64,000 nt of DNA from Methanoculleus chikugoensis. Lineage in GTDB: Archaea; Halobacteriota; Methanomicrobia; Methanomicrobiales; Methanoculleaceae. Below are positions 24,655 to 33,559 of this stretch, one piece after another. Positions within the stretch are counted from its first letter, which is position 1; each line of letters opens with the position of its first letter. Under the pieces are notes generated by a model. It did not search any database. It worked only from the letters and a program-made list of their open reading frames with translations, and was not told the DNA's origin. A program made the position numbers and the translations under genes. The stretch spans positions 1-64,000 of the forward strand of contig NZ_FMID01000038.1 in assembly GCF_900095385.1 (NCBI RefSeq), read 5' to 3'.

Positions 24655-26187
24655 CTAGGTCGACACAAAGAGATAGATCCCCCCACGCTGCCTGACGAAC
24701 TCTGCATTTTCATTAAGCCAGTCCACCGCATCCCCGGTGGGGTCCACGGCAAAGATATCCCAGGTCACGATGTAGAACGCACGCTGTTCTGGATGCCAGT
24801 CCCGGATCGCCTCGAGATCCTTCCCGGTTGTCGCCCCGAGTTCGATGGTTCCGTCGGTTGCGTTGCTGTAGTAGTAGTCGAGCGGTTGCGCCATGTAGGA
24901 CGGCAGCATGACGACAAGATCCCCTTCTCCGGTCATCTCGCCCAGTTCCATGGAGAATCCCCGCCAGTCGTTCTTCTGCAGTGTCGTGTAGTAGGTTGCA
25001 AGGAAGGGTGCGCTGACGAGAAACACCAGCGTGATAGCGAGATAGACCGCTCTCCTGTCCCTGACGAGGGCATGGAGTCCGGGATACGCCGACGCGATCC
25101 CGATGAAGTAGATAGGAAGGAGGAAGATAAGGTGGCGCGGGATCATCGGCATCCGTGAAGAGAGGATAAGGCTCGCCACCAGCGGGAGAACCATCATGAA
25201 GACGAGGAGGAGCGCTTCGTTCCTGTCCTCGCGCCAGGTATAGGCGACGCCGAGCAGAAAGAGGAGGAGGAAGGGAACCATGATGAAGTCGCTGAACCCC
25301 GATATCTGCGAGAGGGTCATGTGGATGACGTCGAGTCCCTGCATGCCGAAGGTCGGGGTGGATGACGTCCTCGCCATGAAGAGGTTGAACGTGACGATGA
25401 GCAGGGGAAGGGTGGCAACGATGAAGGCAGCGAGCGCGAGGATGGGGCTCCTCACGTTCCTGACATCCTTTCGGATCTCGCCGACGCGGGTGACCAGGGC
25501 GTGGAGAACGAGGACAGCAACCGGCACGATGGCGTAGAAGTGCATCCAGAAGGCAATTGCGGAGAAGAAGCCGAAGAGAGCCCAGGAGCGGGTCTCGTTC
25601 GATCTGTTTGCCCGCACGTAAAAGAGTAGTGCGAAGGAGAAGAAGAAGAGCATCGGGGCGTATGCCCGGGCTTCCTGGGAGTAGAAGATATGAAAGGGCG
25701 AGAACGTGAGGAGGGCGGCGGCGATGAGCCCGACGTTCCTGTCCCGGAACTCAGAGCCGATGTAGTATATAACCGGGATCGTCAGGACGCCGAAGAGTGC
25801 GGGGAGAAACCGGAGCACGAACTCACTCTCGCCGAAGAAGAGCATGCCGTGTTCCAGCCAGTAGAAGAGCGGTGGGTTGAACTCGCCGCCAGCGGTGCTC
25901 CCCCATATGCCGAGGAGTGACTGCCGGGCAAATGTGAGGGTCGCAGCCTCGTCGAGCCAGAGCGAGTTGCCGGCGAGGTTATAGAACCGGAGGAGAAAAC
26001 CGGCGAGTGTCAACCCAAGAAGAGCCTGGACATACCTGCTGGTTTTTATGGATGCCACAACGGTATCGAGGGCGGATGCACCCGGGCGTACCGAAGTGGA
26101 GATCCCTGAATCAAGATCCCTTCCGCCATCGTGCACGTCTGCCTTGCGTTTGGCCCGTTTCTCCTGCTTTTTACCCATCGTTATCAT
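24655..26187 (-). CDS. Membrane glycosyltransferase, GT39/PMT-like (ArnT type)
   Basis: About 510 residues with roughly eleven membrane helices. The first outer loop carries SLWLDEAATLTFARQ (the acidic pair typical of GT-C enzymes), followed by GGEFNPPLFYWLEHG and FSPFHIFYSQEARAYAP. GT-C enzymes move a sugar from a polyprenyl-phosphate donor to protein or lipid outside the cell. A TATA box at 26208-26218 (minus) places the transcript start at the ATG at 26187, so the frame upstream to 26382 is not used; ATG 26178 is also possible. Together with GT2, WecB and the flippase-like protein it forms an envelope glycosylation cluster. Confidence 0.85.
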   Translation of the reverse strand: MITMGKKQEKRAKRKADVHDGGRDLDSGISTSVRPGASALDTVVASIKTSRYVQALLGLTLAGFLLRFYNLAGNSLWLDEAATLTFARQSLLGIWGSTAGGEFNPPLFYWLEHGMLFFGESEFVLRFLPALFGVLTIPVIYYIGSEFRDRNVGLIAAALLTFSPFHIFYSQEARAYAPMLFFFSFALLFYVRANRSNETRSWALFGFFSAIAFWMHFYAIVPVAVLVLHALVTRVGEIRKDVRNVRSPILALAAFIVATLPLLIVTFNLFMARTSSTPTFGMQGLDVIHMTLSQISGFSDFIMVPFLLLFLLGVAYTWREDRNEALLLVFMMVLPLVASLILSSRMPMIPRHLIFLLPIYFIGIASAYPGLHALVRDRRAVYLAITLVFLVSAPFLATYYTTLQKNDWRGFSMELGEMTGEGDLVVMLPSYMAQPLDYYYSNATDGTIELGATTGKDLEAIRDWHPEQRAFYIVTWDIFAVDPTGDAVDWLNENAEFVRQRGGIYLFVST

Positions 26188-26207
26188 CAACCGTTGGCCA
26201 TGGGTGC

Positions 26208-26218
26208 AGATATACGTT
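26208..26218 (-). promoter_or_regulatory. TATA box of the GT39-like gene
   Basis: Minus-strand AACGTATATCT centred about 26 nt before ATG 26187, supporting a leaderless transcript. Confidence 0.5.
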
Positions 26219-26510
26219 ACTGGATTGATTTGATAATGGGATCCAGGTCTGGTGAGCATTCCTCCCCGAACACTGCATGTTACATCCGTTTGTGTATGCA
26301 TTATATTCGAAATACAGCAGACATTTTTTGGTGGATATAAAAATCCTTTCCGGTAAATCTCCCCGGAAAAAAACACGACCATCCTCTTTGAGATGGCCCT
26401 TCAGAGGCCGGGTTGATATAATCCTTAATCCGGCTGGATTTCGGGCTACAACACCTGACTCAGATCCACATCTCCCGTATAAAATATTTCACCGAATATC
26501 CAAGAGTAAA

Positions 26511-26521
26511 AACATAAATAT
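26511..26521 (+). promoter_or_regulatory. TATA box of the lipoprotein gene
   Basis: AACATAAATAT centred about 26 nt before ATG 26544, supporting a leaderless transcript. Confidence 0.55.
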
Positions 26522-26543
26522 CCCCCTGCATAATCCCTCTACG

Positions 26544-27176
26544 ATGAGCATGGTATATAAGTCGCTCTTTGCAGCTGCGGTGATGATCCTGGTTCTCGCA
26601 TCCGCCGGGTGCACGGAGATGCCGACCGGCAACGATCCGGGCTGGTCCGGAAGCCTTTCACCGGAGGAGACGGCCGGAGAGGATGACGAACCCGGATACC
26701 TGACCCCGGCAACCCCGTATCCGACTGCAACAAGCGCTATGGCCGGCCCCACGCTCAGCAGACCGACGGAGGTCCCACCGACGCCGGACCCCTACGTGAC
26801 GCTCTACGACAGGACAACAGAGTTCGGTCCCGCTCACCCGAGAGACGCCTACTCCTTCAACCTGACCGCGCCCCCGCTCATCATCGAGTTCGATGTGGAG
26901 CCGAAGATGGTCACACGGGAGAAGCATACTACAAGCGATTACGGCAGCAAAAAGGACATAGTCGTCAAACAGGAATACCCGAGCGAGGATGCATGGTTTA
27001 CGGTGACCGTCAGGGAGCGCGAGTCCGGCAAGATCGTGGCCGAGGACGGGTTCGGAAAAGGTTTCGGCACGGCGACCGATAAGCGGATCTACCTCGGCAA
27101 GTATGGGGACTACCTGATCGAGCTCTCCGGAAACGAAGTAAAGGTGCACGTAGAGATGCGCGCCGGGGGCGTGTAG
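26544..27176 (+). CDS. Lipoprotein of unknown function
   Basis: 210 residues. Signal peptide ending in a lipobox (VLASAGC, Cys near residue 20), then about 65 residues of Pro/Thr/Gly/Asp-rich linker of the kind that carries O-glycans on archaeal surface proteins, then a compact beta domain with PPLIIEFDVEPKMVTREKHT and DAWFTVTVRERESGKIVAED. Likely anchored to the outer face of the membrane. The start follows from the TATA box 26 nt upstream; longer frames would cross the promoter. Family not recognised. Confidence 0.8.
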   Translation: MSMVYKSLFAAAVMILVLASAGCTEMPTGNDPGWSGSLSPEETAGEDDEPGYLTPATPYPTATSAMAGPTLSRPTEVPPTPDPYVTLYDRTTEFGPAHPRDAYSFNLTAPPLIIEFDVEPKMVTREKHTTSDYGSKKDIVVKQEYPSEDAWFTVTVRERESGKIVAEDGFGKGFGTATDKRIYLGKYGDYLIELSGNEVKVHVEMRAGGV

Positions 27177-27317
27177 CCTCGGGGGCAGGTCGTTGAACGG
27201 GTTTTTTCCGTCGAATTCCGGCATCTGCAGTCATTGCCATGGCGTTCTCATCGCCTGGTGAGCAATCCTTTTTAACCTGGAGAACCTAGTTATTAGGGGA
27301 AAGACACTTATTCTCGT

Positions 27318-27389
27318 GTCCCGGTAGGGTAGTGGATATCCTAGAAGCCTGCGGAGCTTTTGACCCGGGTTCAAATCCCGGCCGGGGCG
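27318..27389 (+). tRNA. tRNA-Arg (anticodon GCG)
   Basis: Acceptor GTCCCGG pairs with CCGGGGC (one G-T pair), discriminator G. The anticodon arm GAAGC-CTGCGGA-GCTTT gives anticodon GCG, and the T-arm is CCGGG-TTCAAAT-CCCGG. All stems close. A T-rich stretch (CTTTTTGATTTT) follows as terminator. CCA is not encoded. Confidence 0.93.
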
Positions 27390-27992
27390 CTTTTTGATTT
27401 TGTATTCTATTTATCATCGCAGCCAGAACCTGCAGATCTGTGCTCTTTCGGTCCTGATCTCGCACGCTGCCCCGTTTGCGCGCAGGTCCGGAAACCAACC
27501 GCGCACCCGGATCTCCCGGCCAGGAGACGCGCCCGGGCCGGAGGGGACAGTCCAGAACGGGACGCAGGCAGAAGGTAGTTGGCGACGGAGCAGAAACATC
27601 CGCCGGGCGTCCGAACTGCGGCTGAACGTGAGGCACGGCCGGACAGAAATACGGTGAACCTGCATGAGCGGTGGGAAAGGGCGGATGCTGTCCGATCTCC
27701 CGTGACACCTACGGGAGGGTTCACGGTTCGGGTCATCTCGCCGGAAAGCCTCTCCCTGACGGCGTAGCCTTCCCACTCTTCCTCCTGTTTGCGCCGGACG
27801 GCGATCCGCAGCTTCCCCGGGCCGAATGCCCTCTGAAACGGGCACGATGATCCTTTCTGCCTCCATACTCTCAACGCCTCCAGGTGTCGTGCAGCCTACA
27901 CACTCCCCCTCATACAAGCTGTTCCCGGGGCACTCTCTCGGCAGGCCGAACGACCACTCCCTTCTTCACCCCCCGCCCCAATACCACCTCCA
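27390..27992. other. 600-nt region without a clear gene
   Basis: After the tRNA terminator no frame has good coding signs on either strand. On the minus strand a methionine at 27866 opens RIIVPVSEGIRPG in one frame, and the adjoining frame continues KLRIAVRRKQEEEWEGYAV. A decayed or frameshifted small gene between about 27700 and 27866 is therefore possible. Nothing else is recognised. Confidence 0.45.
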
Positions 27993-28658
27993 ATGCCCAA
28001 CGACCAGGAGATCATCGGGGCGGCCATCCGAAAGGCCTGTGAACTCGGGGCGGACGTAGCAGGCGCCGTGGCGGCGGCACGGCTCATCGACTGCCCCTCG
28101 GCGGTCGCGGAAAAACGCCCGGGATCAGAGGAAGACCGGGGGACCTACATCGTCCTCGGCCTCTCCCACGACCCCGGGCACCCCGAACTCGACCTCTGGG
28201 AGCCGGGCCGGGGGACGCCCGGCGACCGGATACTCGGAAAGATCGGCAAAGAACTCGCCCGCTGGCTGCAGAAAGAGTACGGAACCAGCGCCCGACTTAT
28301 CCCCTACCGGATCGAGGAGGGCGGGATCTACCTCAAAGACGCGGCCTCTCTGGCAGGGATTGGGCGGATGGGGAGGAGCAACCTCATCATCGTCCCGGGC
28401 TACGGGCCGCGGGTTCGGTTCCGGGCGGTATGGGCTGACCTGGACAGCCCGGATGTGGAACCGCCGGAGGGAGACGACCCCTGCACCGGCTGCGAGAACT
28501 CCTGCGCCCGCGCCTGCCCGATGGACGCCTTCTCCACCGGGAGATTTAGCCGGACGCGGTGCCTGGCACGGATGGATGCCGACAGGAACTCCGGGAGGGA
28601 ACGGATCGACCACTGCCGGGCCTGCGAACTCGCCTGCCCCGCCGGAGACAAAGGGTAG
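27993..28658 (+). CDS. 4Fe-4S protein related to epoxyqueuosine reductase (QueG-like)
   Basis: 221 residues. A QueG-like N-terminal domain (YIVLGLSHDPGHPELDLWE, then LKDAASLAGIGRMGRSNLII, matching the GLGWIGKN-type region) is followed by two cysteine clusters: CTGCENSCARACP and CRACELACP. It is shorter than QueG and lacks its HEAT repeats, so it is a related cobamide- or Fe-S-dependent reductase rather than a queuosine enzyme. Dehalogenase-like and methanogen-specific relatives exist. Substrate unknown; cytoplasmic. Confidence 0.75.
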   Translation: MPNDQEIIGAAIRKACELGADVAGAVAAARLIDCPSAVAEKRPGSEEDRGTYIVLGLSHDPGHPELDLWEPGRGTPGDRILGKIGKELARWLQKEYGTSARLIPYRIEEGGIYLKDAASLAGIGRMGRSNLIIVPGYGPRVRFRAVWADLDSPDVEPPEGDDPCTGCENSCARACPMDAFSTGRFSRTRCLARMDADRNSGRERIDHCRACELACPAGDKG

Positions 28659-28737
28659 ATAATCCGGCGGGTAAAACACTCCGGGAGCCACCGAGGAGAG
28701 CCTGATCCGGGTGGAGCCGGACGCTGGAGAGGATATC

Positions 28738-28899
28738 ATGAAGGTGCTCGTGAGAACCCCTGACGGGGCTGAAGAGGTCAGGGAAGTCGACTCCGAATGG
28801 GTCATCCCCGGCGACGTCCTGGACGACGGCTCGGTCGTCCTCGAACTCTGGGACGAACTCTCGGACGACGACTATCTGGCGATCGGCCTCTACGACTGA
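28738..28899 (+). CDS. Small acidic protein, unknown function
   Basis: 53 residues, strongly acidic: MKVLVRTPDGAEEVREVDSE, then PGDVLDDGSVVLELWDELSD. The ATG at 28738 has a GGAGAGGAT ribosome-binding site, which decides the start. GC-biased third positions support coding. No known motif. It lies between the QueG-like gene and the convergent nuclease gene. Confidence 0.65.
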   Translation: MKVLVRTPDGAEEVREVDSEWVIPGDVLDDGSVVLELWDELSDDDYLAIGLYD

Positions 28900-28987
28900 G
28901 CGGTGAGGCAGGGCGCAGAAGTGCCCGTTGCGACTCGTTTCGGCCGGGAAGCGCCGCGTCCCGTGTTTCTCCTCCGGAACCCCGCCG

Positions 28988-31702
28988 TTAAAGATTCTCC
29001 TCTTCAATCCCCCGGACCGCTCGACCAATCTCGGCAAAGACCCGCTCCTCGTCCACCTCAATCTCCGCCCAGCGGTCGGCATCGACGAAGTAGAGGTAGG
29101 GCGTGACCGGACTCCCGAGGAACTGGCCGGCGGCATGGCAGTAGACCGTCATCTGGATCGCATAATCCGCGGCGTCCCCCGGCGTCCCGGTCTTGTAGTC
29201 GATGAGCATCCAGGCGCCGTTCAGCCGCTGCACCAGCCGGTCGATGACCCCCCTGAACGCAATCCCGTTCACCCGCACCAGAAACGGCACCTCGCGGTGG
29301 TCGCGGACGATCCCCTGCATCAGGGGGGAGGCGAGGAACCGGGAGTAGAGTTCCCGGTACTCCGGTGCCCGGATGGGATCCAGCCCATGCCGCCGCAGCA
29401 CCGCGGCGGGATCGCGGCCGCGGAAGACCTCGTGGACGGCGAGACCTCGAATTAGGGCGTCATCCCCGGCGGCGAACCCCGGCAGCCGGGACTCTGCCGG
29501 GCCGCGGAGGTGCGCCTCGATCTCGCTTGCCGAGTAGACACGCTCCCCCTCTCCGTTCGGGGGAACGCCCGGCGGGACAACCGCCGTGGGGATATCGTCC
29601 CGTAGCGGGAGACCGGGCGGGGTGGTCTCCCGCGCGTCGGCCGGGATCGCCGCGGGATCGAGAGCAGGCGGGATGCGGAGCGTCTCGGTGACGGACTCAC
29701 CCCGCGCGATGGAGGCACAGGCCTGCCGGATTGCCGCGAGCCCGGAGTCCGGGAGATCGCCGTCCCCCCACATCCCCGGGGAGAATGCCTCACGGACGGC
29801 GTCCACAAACCCGGAACGGATCACCGGGGTCGCACCGTCGGTCGCGGGGTAACTCAGGTAGATCCTGGAGCGGGCGGAGAGCAAGGCGGCGGTGAAGTAA
29901 TACCGCTCCTCCCGGAGGATATCCTCCCTCGACCGCGCCCCAGAGCGCCGGGTCCCGGCATCGGCGGTGAACGGGGGCGGGGTGGTCAGCTGCGGCATCA
30001 CGCCCTCGACGAGGTTGCCGACGAAGAGGTAGGGGACGGCGAGGTGCGCAACCTCCCGGACGCCGACCACCTGGACGCCGCCGCTGTTCCGGCGACGGGC
30101 TGTCCGGGTTCCGGCGGCAAGTTGCGCGAGCAGGGAGGAGAACTCCGCAAGAGACATCTTCTCTTCCGGCAGCAACCGGACGAGGCGTTCGAACGACGCG
30201 AGAAGATTGATGAACTCCCCGAGAAGATCGGGATCGCCCATCTTTGACATAACCGGAGCCTGCCACCGCTCGATGAGCGAGCGATAGACGGCGATATGGC
30301 CGGCGAGCGTCTTCGTCCCTTCGAGCATCGAGAGATCGGCAAAGAGCGTCCCGACGGCGTCCCGTGCCGACGCTATCGAGACCGCCTTTGCTGCGAGCCG
30401 GGATCTCGCGGGTTCCGGGGTTTCCGGTCGGTCTCGCTCATCTTCGACGGTGCGGAGAAGCGCGGCAAACTGCTCGTCCCAGGAGGCCGCCCCGGCGGTT
30501 ATCCGAGCCTCCCGGGAGAGGAGATCGAGATCGCAGCCGCATGTGATCGGTAGGAATGGAGAGGCCGCGAGCGCGACGACGTCCTCCCGCCGGTAACCGC
30601 GGGCAGGAACCGCGGCGACGTCGAGCAGTGCCCTGACGAGCGGCAATGCAGAGAGCGGCCGGCCGTCGGACGCAACGTATGGAACCCCGAATTCGGGGAA
30701 GACCGCCTCCACGCAAGGCAGCGCCGATGATAAGTCAGGGAACGCGACCGCGATCTCGCCCGGCCGCACGCCGGCGGCGACCAGATCGCGGATCTCCTGC
30801 GCGATCGCCCGGACTTCGTCGAGCCCGTCACGTCGTTCTGCGAGGCGGATGCAGCCGCCGCAGTCGGCGGACTTGGCCCGGGAGAAGAGGAGGGCAAGGC
30901 GTGAGCGGCGCGTGTCCGGGGCATCCCCGGAGATGACCGTATCCGGGAGCAGCCATTCGCCGTCATCGGCAAAGACCACCGGATTTCTGGCGTAGGGGAT
31001 CGAGTAATGAAAATCCTCCGCAGATTCCCGCAAGGAAAGAAGCAGGTCGCGCTCGAGCGGCATCGGCTCGAAGAGACCGTAGACGAAGACCGTCCGGGGA
31101 GGGCGGGCATAATACCTGCCGGCTGTCCGCGGCATCGGCTCGAAGAGGCCGTAGATATAGACCGTCCGGAACCAGCCTGTGTCGGAGAGTATCCTGACCA
31201 CACGGGCAAAGAGCGCGCGCTCGTCGACGAGGTCGTGCTCGTCGAGGAACCGGCGGTAGGCATCGAAGAGGCGGGCGATCTCGACGCATCTGGCGGTCGC
31301 GAGATCGTCGAGAGCGGCCGGATAATCGACCTTCCACATGAGGATGGCCTCAAAAAGGGTCGCGAGTTCGTCGACCGCACCGGTGCCGGAAAGAAGCGGG
31401 TACTTGCCGGCGTCGAGGAGGCGGGCGAGGATGAGCCGGGACTCGGCCCCGGAGATCAGCGTTTCCGACGTCGCATAATCGAGAAAGATCTTCCGGGCGA
31501 ACCCGGAGAGGGTCGTGACCGTGTCGGCGACGACCGGGACATCCTCTTCCCTGAGGCGGCGGACGATCTCCCGGGCAAGATGAGAGGTCGGGACGATGAA
31601 GACGGTGCCGAACGGATCGCGGGCGGCGGCTTTCCGGAACTCTGCGATGAACGCGTCGAGACCCTCTCCGGGCAACTGGCGGTACAGGACGGCGGGGGAC
31701 AT
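28988..31702 (-). CDS. AddB/RexB-like PD-(D/E)XK nuclease-helicase protein
   Basis: 904 residues. The N-terminal two thirds resembles the AddB-type inactivated helicase (FIVPTSHLAREIVRRLREE, DEVRAIAQEIRDLV, PGEIAVAFPDLSSALP, VQVVGVREVAHLAVPYLFVG). The C-terminal nuclease has RGLAVHEVF, the core FRGVIDRLV and IDYKTGTPGD, and Q-T-VYCHAA. This is a recB-type PD-(D/E)XK site expected to cut DNA ends during recombination repair. The four-cysteine Fe-S site of bacterial AddB is absent. Its usual UvrD/AddA-type helicase partner is not adjacent in this window. Residues near 181-218 contain an in-frame duplication of the YGLFEPMP segment (31060-31169). Confidence 0.85.
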   Translation of the reverse strand: MSPAVLYRQLPGEGLDAFIAEFRKAAARDPFGTVFIVPTSHLAREIVRRLREEDVPVVADTVTTLSGFARKIFLDYATSETLISGAESRLILARLLDAGKYPLLSGTGAVDELATLFEAILMWKVDYPAALDDLATARCVEIARLFDAYRRFLDEHDLVDERALFARVVRILSDTGWFRTVYIYGLFEPMPRTAGRYYARPPRTVFVYGLFEPMPLERDLLLSLRESAEDFHYSIPYARNPVVFADDGEWLLPDTVISGDAPDTRRSRLALLFSRAKSADCGGCIRLAERRDGLDEVRAIAQEIRDLVAAGVRPGEIAVAFPDLSSALPCVEAVFPEFGVPYVASDGRPLSALPLVRALLDVAAVPARGYRREDVVALAASPFLPITCGCDLDLLSREARITAGAASWDEQFAALLRTVEDERDRPETPEPARSRLAAKAVSIASARDAVGTLFADLSMLEGTKTLAGHIAVYRSLIERWQAPVMSKMGDPDLLGEFINLLASFERLVRLLPEEKMSLAEFSSLLAQLAAGTRTARRRNSGGVQVVGVREVAHLAVPYLFVGNLVEGVMPQLTTPPPFTADAGTRRSGARSREDILREERYYFTAALLSARSRIYLSYPATDGATPVIRSGFVDAVREAFSPGMWGDGDLPDSGLAAIRQACASIARGESVTETLRIPPALDPAAIPADARETTPPGLPLRDDIPTAVVPPGVPPNGEGERVYSASEIEAHLRGPAESRLPGFAAGDDALIRGLAVHEVFRGRDPAAVLRRHGLDPIRAPEYRELYSRFLASPLMQGIVRDHREVPFLVRVNGIAFRGVIDRLVQRLNGAWMLIDYKTGTPGDAADYAIQMTVYCHAAGQFLGSPVTPYLYFVDADRWAEIEVDEERVFAEIGRAVRGIEEENL

Positions 31703-31822
31703 CCGATCTTCTCTCCTGAAGAGAGGTTGGGAGTGGAAGAGGGATGAGTGTTGTTATTTGGGTCGGGGAGGCGACCGGGATCATCCGGTTTAAGTGCGGG
31801 TGCAGAAGAGTAATGAATGCTT

Positions 31823-32695
31823 ATGGATCTGAACTTCTGCCGCCACTATACCGGCGACGGCACCCCGCCGTCGAACCGCTACTGCCGGATCTGCCCGGAG
31901 ATCGCCTGCGGCCGGCTGTGGCGCCGGGTCCTCAGTCTTGCCGTATCGAACGGTGGGAACCCAATCCCGCTCCCAGGGACGCGAGCAGTCCTCTTCCCGA
32001 ATCCGAAGAACCCTGATTTCGTCCGGCTGCAGGTCAACTGCCGCTGGGGTCTCCCGAAGGAGGACTTCCTGCACTACATCGCCACCGGCCACGCGAAGAT
32101 GGGTCGGCAAGGGCAGCGGAGCGAGCCCCGTGCATCCCCGAGCTGCACCCGGCAGGAGCCCTATGTGCAGGCGATCGTCGAACTGCTCGGCGGGATGGGT
32201 ATACCGGAGATACGGGCGGTGCGGGAGGCGCAGAAGGGGGCTGAGCCGGCCCATAGTGCCGCGCCCTCAACCCCACTCAAGTCCGTACGCCAGCACGGCG
32301 ACCAAACAGGCCATGATGCCGTTACGGAGCACCGTCGAGACGAGCATGATCTCCGTTCCCGTCCGCATGCCGAAGATCGCGACGTAAGAAGAGCCGAGCC
32401 AGCGGATGCTCCGTGTCACGCTGGTGAGGACGTTCCCGACGAGGAGGGTGAGGACGATCTGTTGCCAGGTCATATCCCCCGCGGCGAGCAGGGCGGAGGC
32501 GACGCTCGCGCCCGCGACGAAACTGCCGAACTGGGCGGCGATGATGGCAAACCCCTCCGGCGGCACGGGGAATATCGCTCCAGCGCCCTGCATCATCCCG
32601 GCGAGCCGGTCGAAGACACCCGCGTTGATGAGGAACGCGACGATGACGATGGTGGGGACGGTGATCGAGAGCAGGCGCACAAGGATCTTTTTTGA
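31823..32695 (+). CDS. Cysteine-containing hypothetical protein with possible 3' frameshift
   Basis: The first 139 codons look truly coding, with strong GC bias at third positions. They encode FCRHYTGDG then YCRICPEIACGRLW (a likely metal-binding Cys set) and a basic C-terminal half. After about 32240 the frame runs 450 nt antisense through the transporter-like gene and is not credible. A one-base indel in the G run at about 32234-32238 would give an immediate TGA, so the true protein probably ends near 32241. This is either a real frameshift or a sequence error. Function unknown. Confidence 0.5.
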   Translation: MDLNFCRHYTGDGTPPSNRYCRICPEIACGRLWRRVLSLAVSNGGNPIPLPGTRAVLFPNPKNPDFVRLQVNCRWGLPKEDFLHYIATGHAKMGRQGQRSEPRASPSCTRQEPYVQAIVELLGGMGIPEIRAVREAQKGAEPAHSAAPSTPLKSVRQHGDQTGHDAVTEHRRDEHDLRSRPHAEDRDVRRAEPADAPCHAGEDVPDEEGEDDLLPGHIPRGEQGGGDARARDETAELGGDDGKPLRRHGEYRSSALHHPGEPVEDTRVDEERDDDDGGDGDREQAHKDLF

Positions 32696-33223
32696 GGACG
32701 TACATGCCGTCCGTAGCGCCTCCTGGAGCGTGACGGCCGGTCCCTCCGCCGGAATGACCTGCGTGCACGAGGTGGGGGTGAGGATGACCCGGCCGAGGAC
32801 CATGACGAACGCGGTCTTTGCAAGGCCGACGAGCATCAACAGGCCGAAGTAGATGAGGCCGGGGATGCCGAGAAGAGGGATGTAGACCGGGAGGAGGTAA
32901 CGCCAGTGCATGACGACCGTCGGAAACGAGTTCATGACGGCAGCGATGACGAGCTCCTTACGGCTGATGATCTCCTTTGCGTGGTAGTCCATCAGCATGG
33001 CGTTCGCGGCAGGGGGAGAGACGAAGGCCATGAGGAAACTGGTGCCGCACTCCTCCCGCAGGCAGGCGAACGAGGTGAGCGGACGGGAGAGGGCAGCAAT
33101 CCGCCCGGCGACATTCAGGGCGACGAGCACCTCGGCGAGGAAGACCCCGGCAATCATCATCGGGACCATCTCGCCGAGCAGGCCGGCAGCGAGCGTCGCT
33201 GTCTGAATGATGCCGTCGTACAT
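32267..33223 (-). CDS. Nucleoside-recognition (Gate) domain membrane protein
   Basis: 318 residues with about eight to nine membrane helices. Gate-domain words are GVFLAEVLVAL, CGTSFLMAFVSPPAANAML and IIAAQFGSFVAGASVASALL. The family includes nucleoside and small-molecule permease-like proteins and spore maturation SpmA/B; substrate unknown. Transcribed minus from an AT-rich 336-nt region shared with the CooC-like gene. An AATCGT-N6-ACGATT palindrome overlaps its probable TATA box. Confidence 0.75.
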   Translation of the reverse strand: MYDGIIQTATLAAGLLGEMVPMMIAGVFLAEVLVALNVAGRIAALSRPLTSFACLREECGTSFLMAFVSPPAANAMLMDYHAKEIISRKELVIAAVMNSFPTVVMHWRYLLPVYIPLLGIPGLIYFGLLMLVGLAKTAFVMVLGRVILTPTSCTQVIPAEGPAVTLQEALRTACTSSKKILVRLLSITVPTIVIVAFLINAGVFDRLAGMMQGAGAIFPVPPEGFAIIAAQFGSFVAGASVASALLAAGDMTWQQIVLTLLVGNVLTSVTRSIRWLGSSYVAIFGMRTGTEIMLVSTVLRNGIMACLVAVLAYGLEWG

Positions 33224-33559
33224 GGTTCCCCGGGGACCGCCGCGTCCCTGCGATATGAAAAACCTGGGTTTAGACTCTAATAAATAATCGTATTTACACG
33301 ATTAAATTCCACCAAATATGATTTAGGACAATATTAATAGCACTCAGAACCCGATACGTCATTTGCCCCTCCAGCACAGCGACTGCGTTCATAATTGTAA
33401 GTCGGATGAGTATCATGTACATATTAATTATTTTTACTAAAGAATATTAAAAATATATTTTTCTATATCAAATGATACCAATATAAATAATCGTGTTACT
33501 AAAATGACGGTGTCCACGCAGGTACACTGAAACAGGCAAACGAAGGAAGTAAAAACGAA
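33224..33559. promoter_or_regulatory. AT-rich divergent control region with paired operator-like motif
   Basis: 336 nt, far more AT-rich than its surroundings. ATAAATAATCGT occurs at about 33280-33291, where it continues into the palindrome AATCGT-ATTTAC-ACGATT (33286-33303), and again at 33483-33494. The first copy overlaps the minus-strand TATA-like ATTATTTATT for the Gate-domain gene and the second overlaps ATATAAATAA for the CooC-like gene. Binding of one regulator to both is inferred. Confidence 0.5.

Noticed and set aside
30044-30936. Several plus-strand frames inside the AddB-like gene
   Set aside because: Arginine-rich antisense shadows with no family match.
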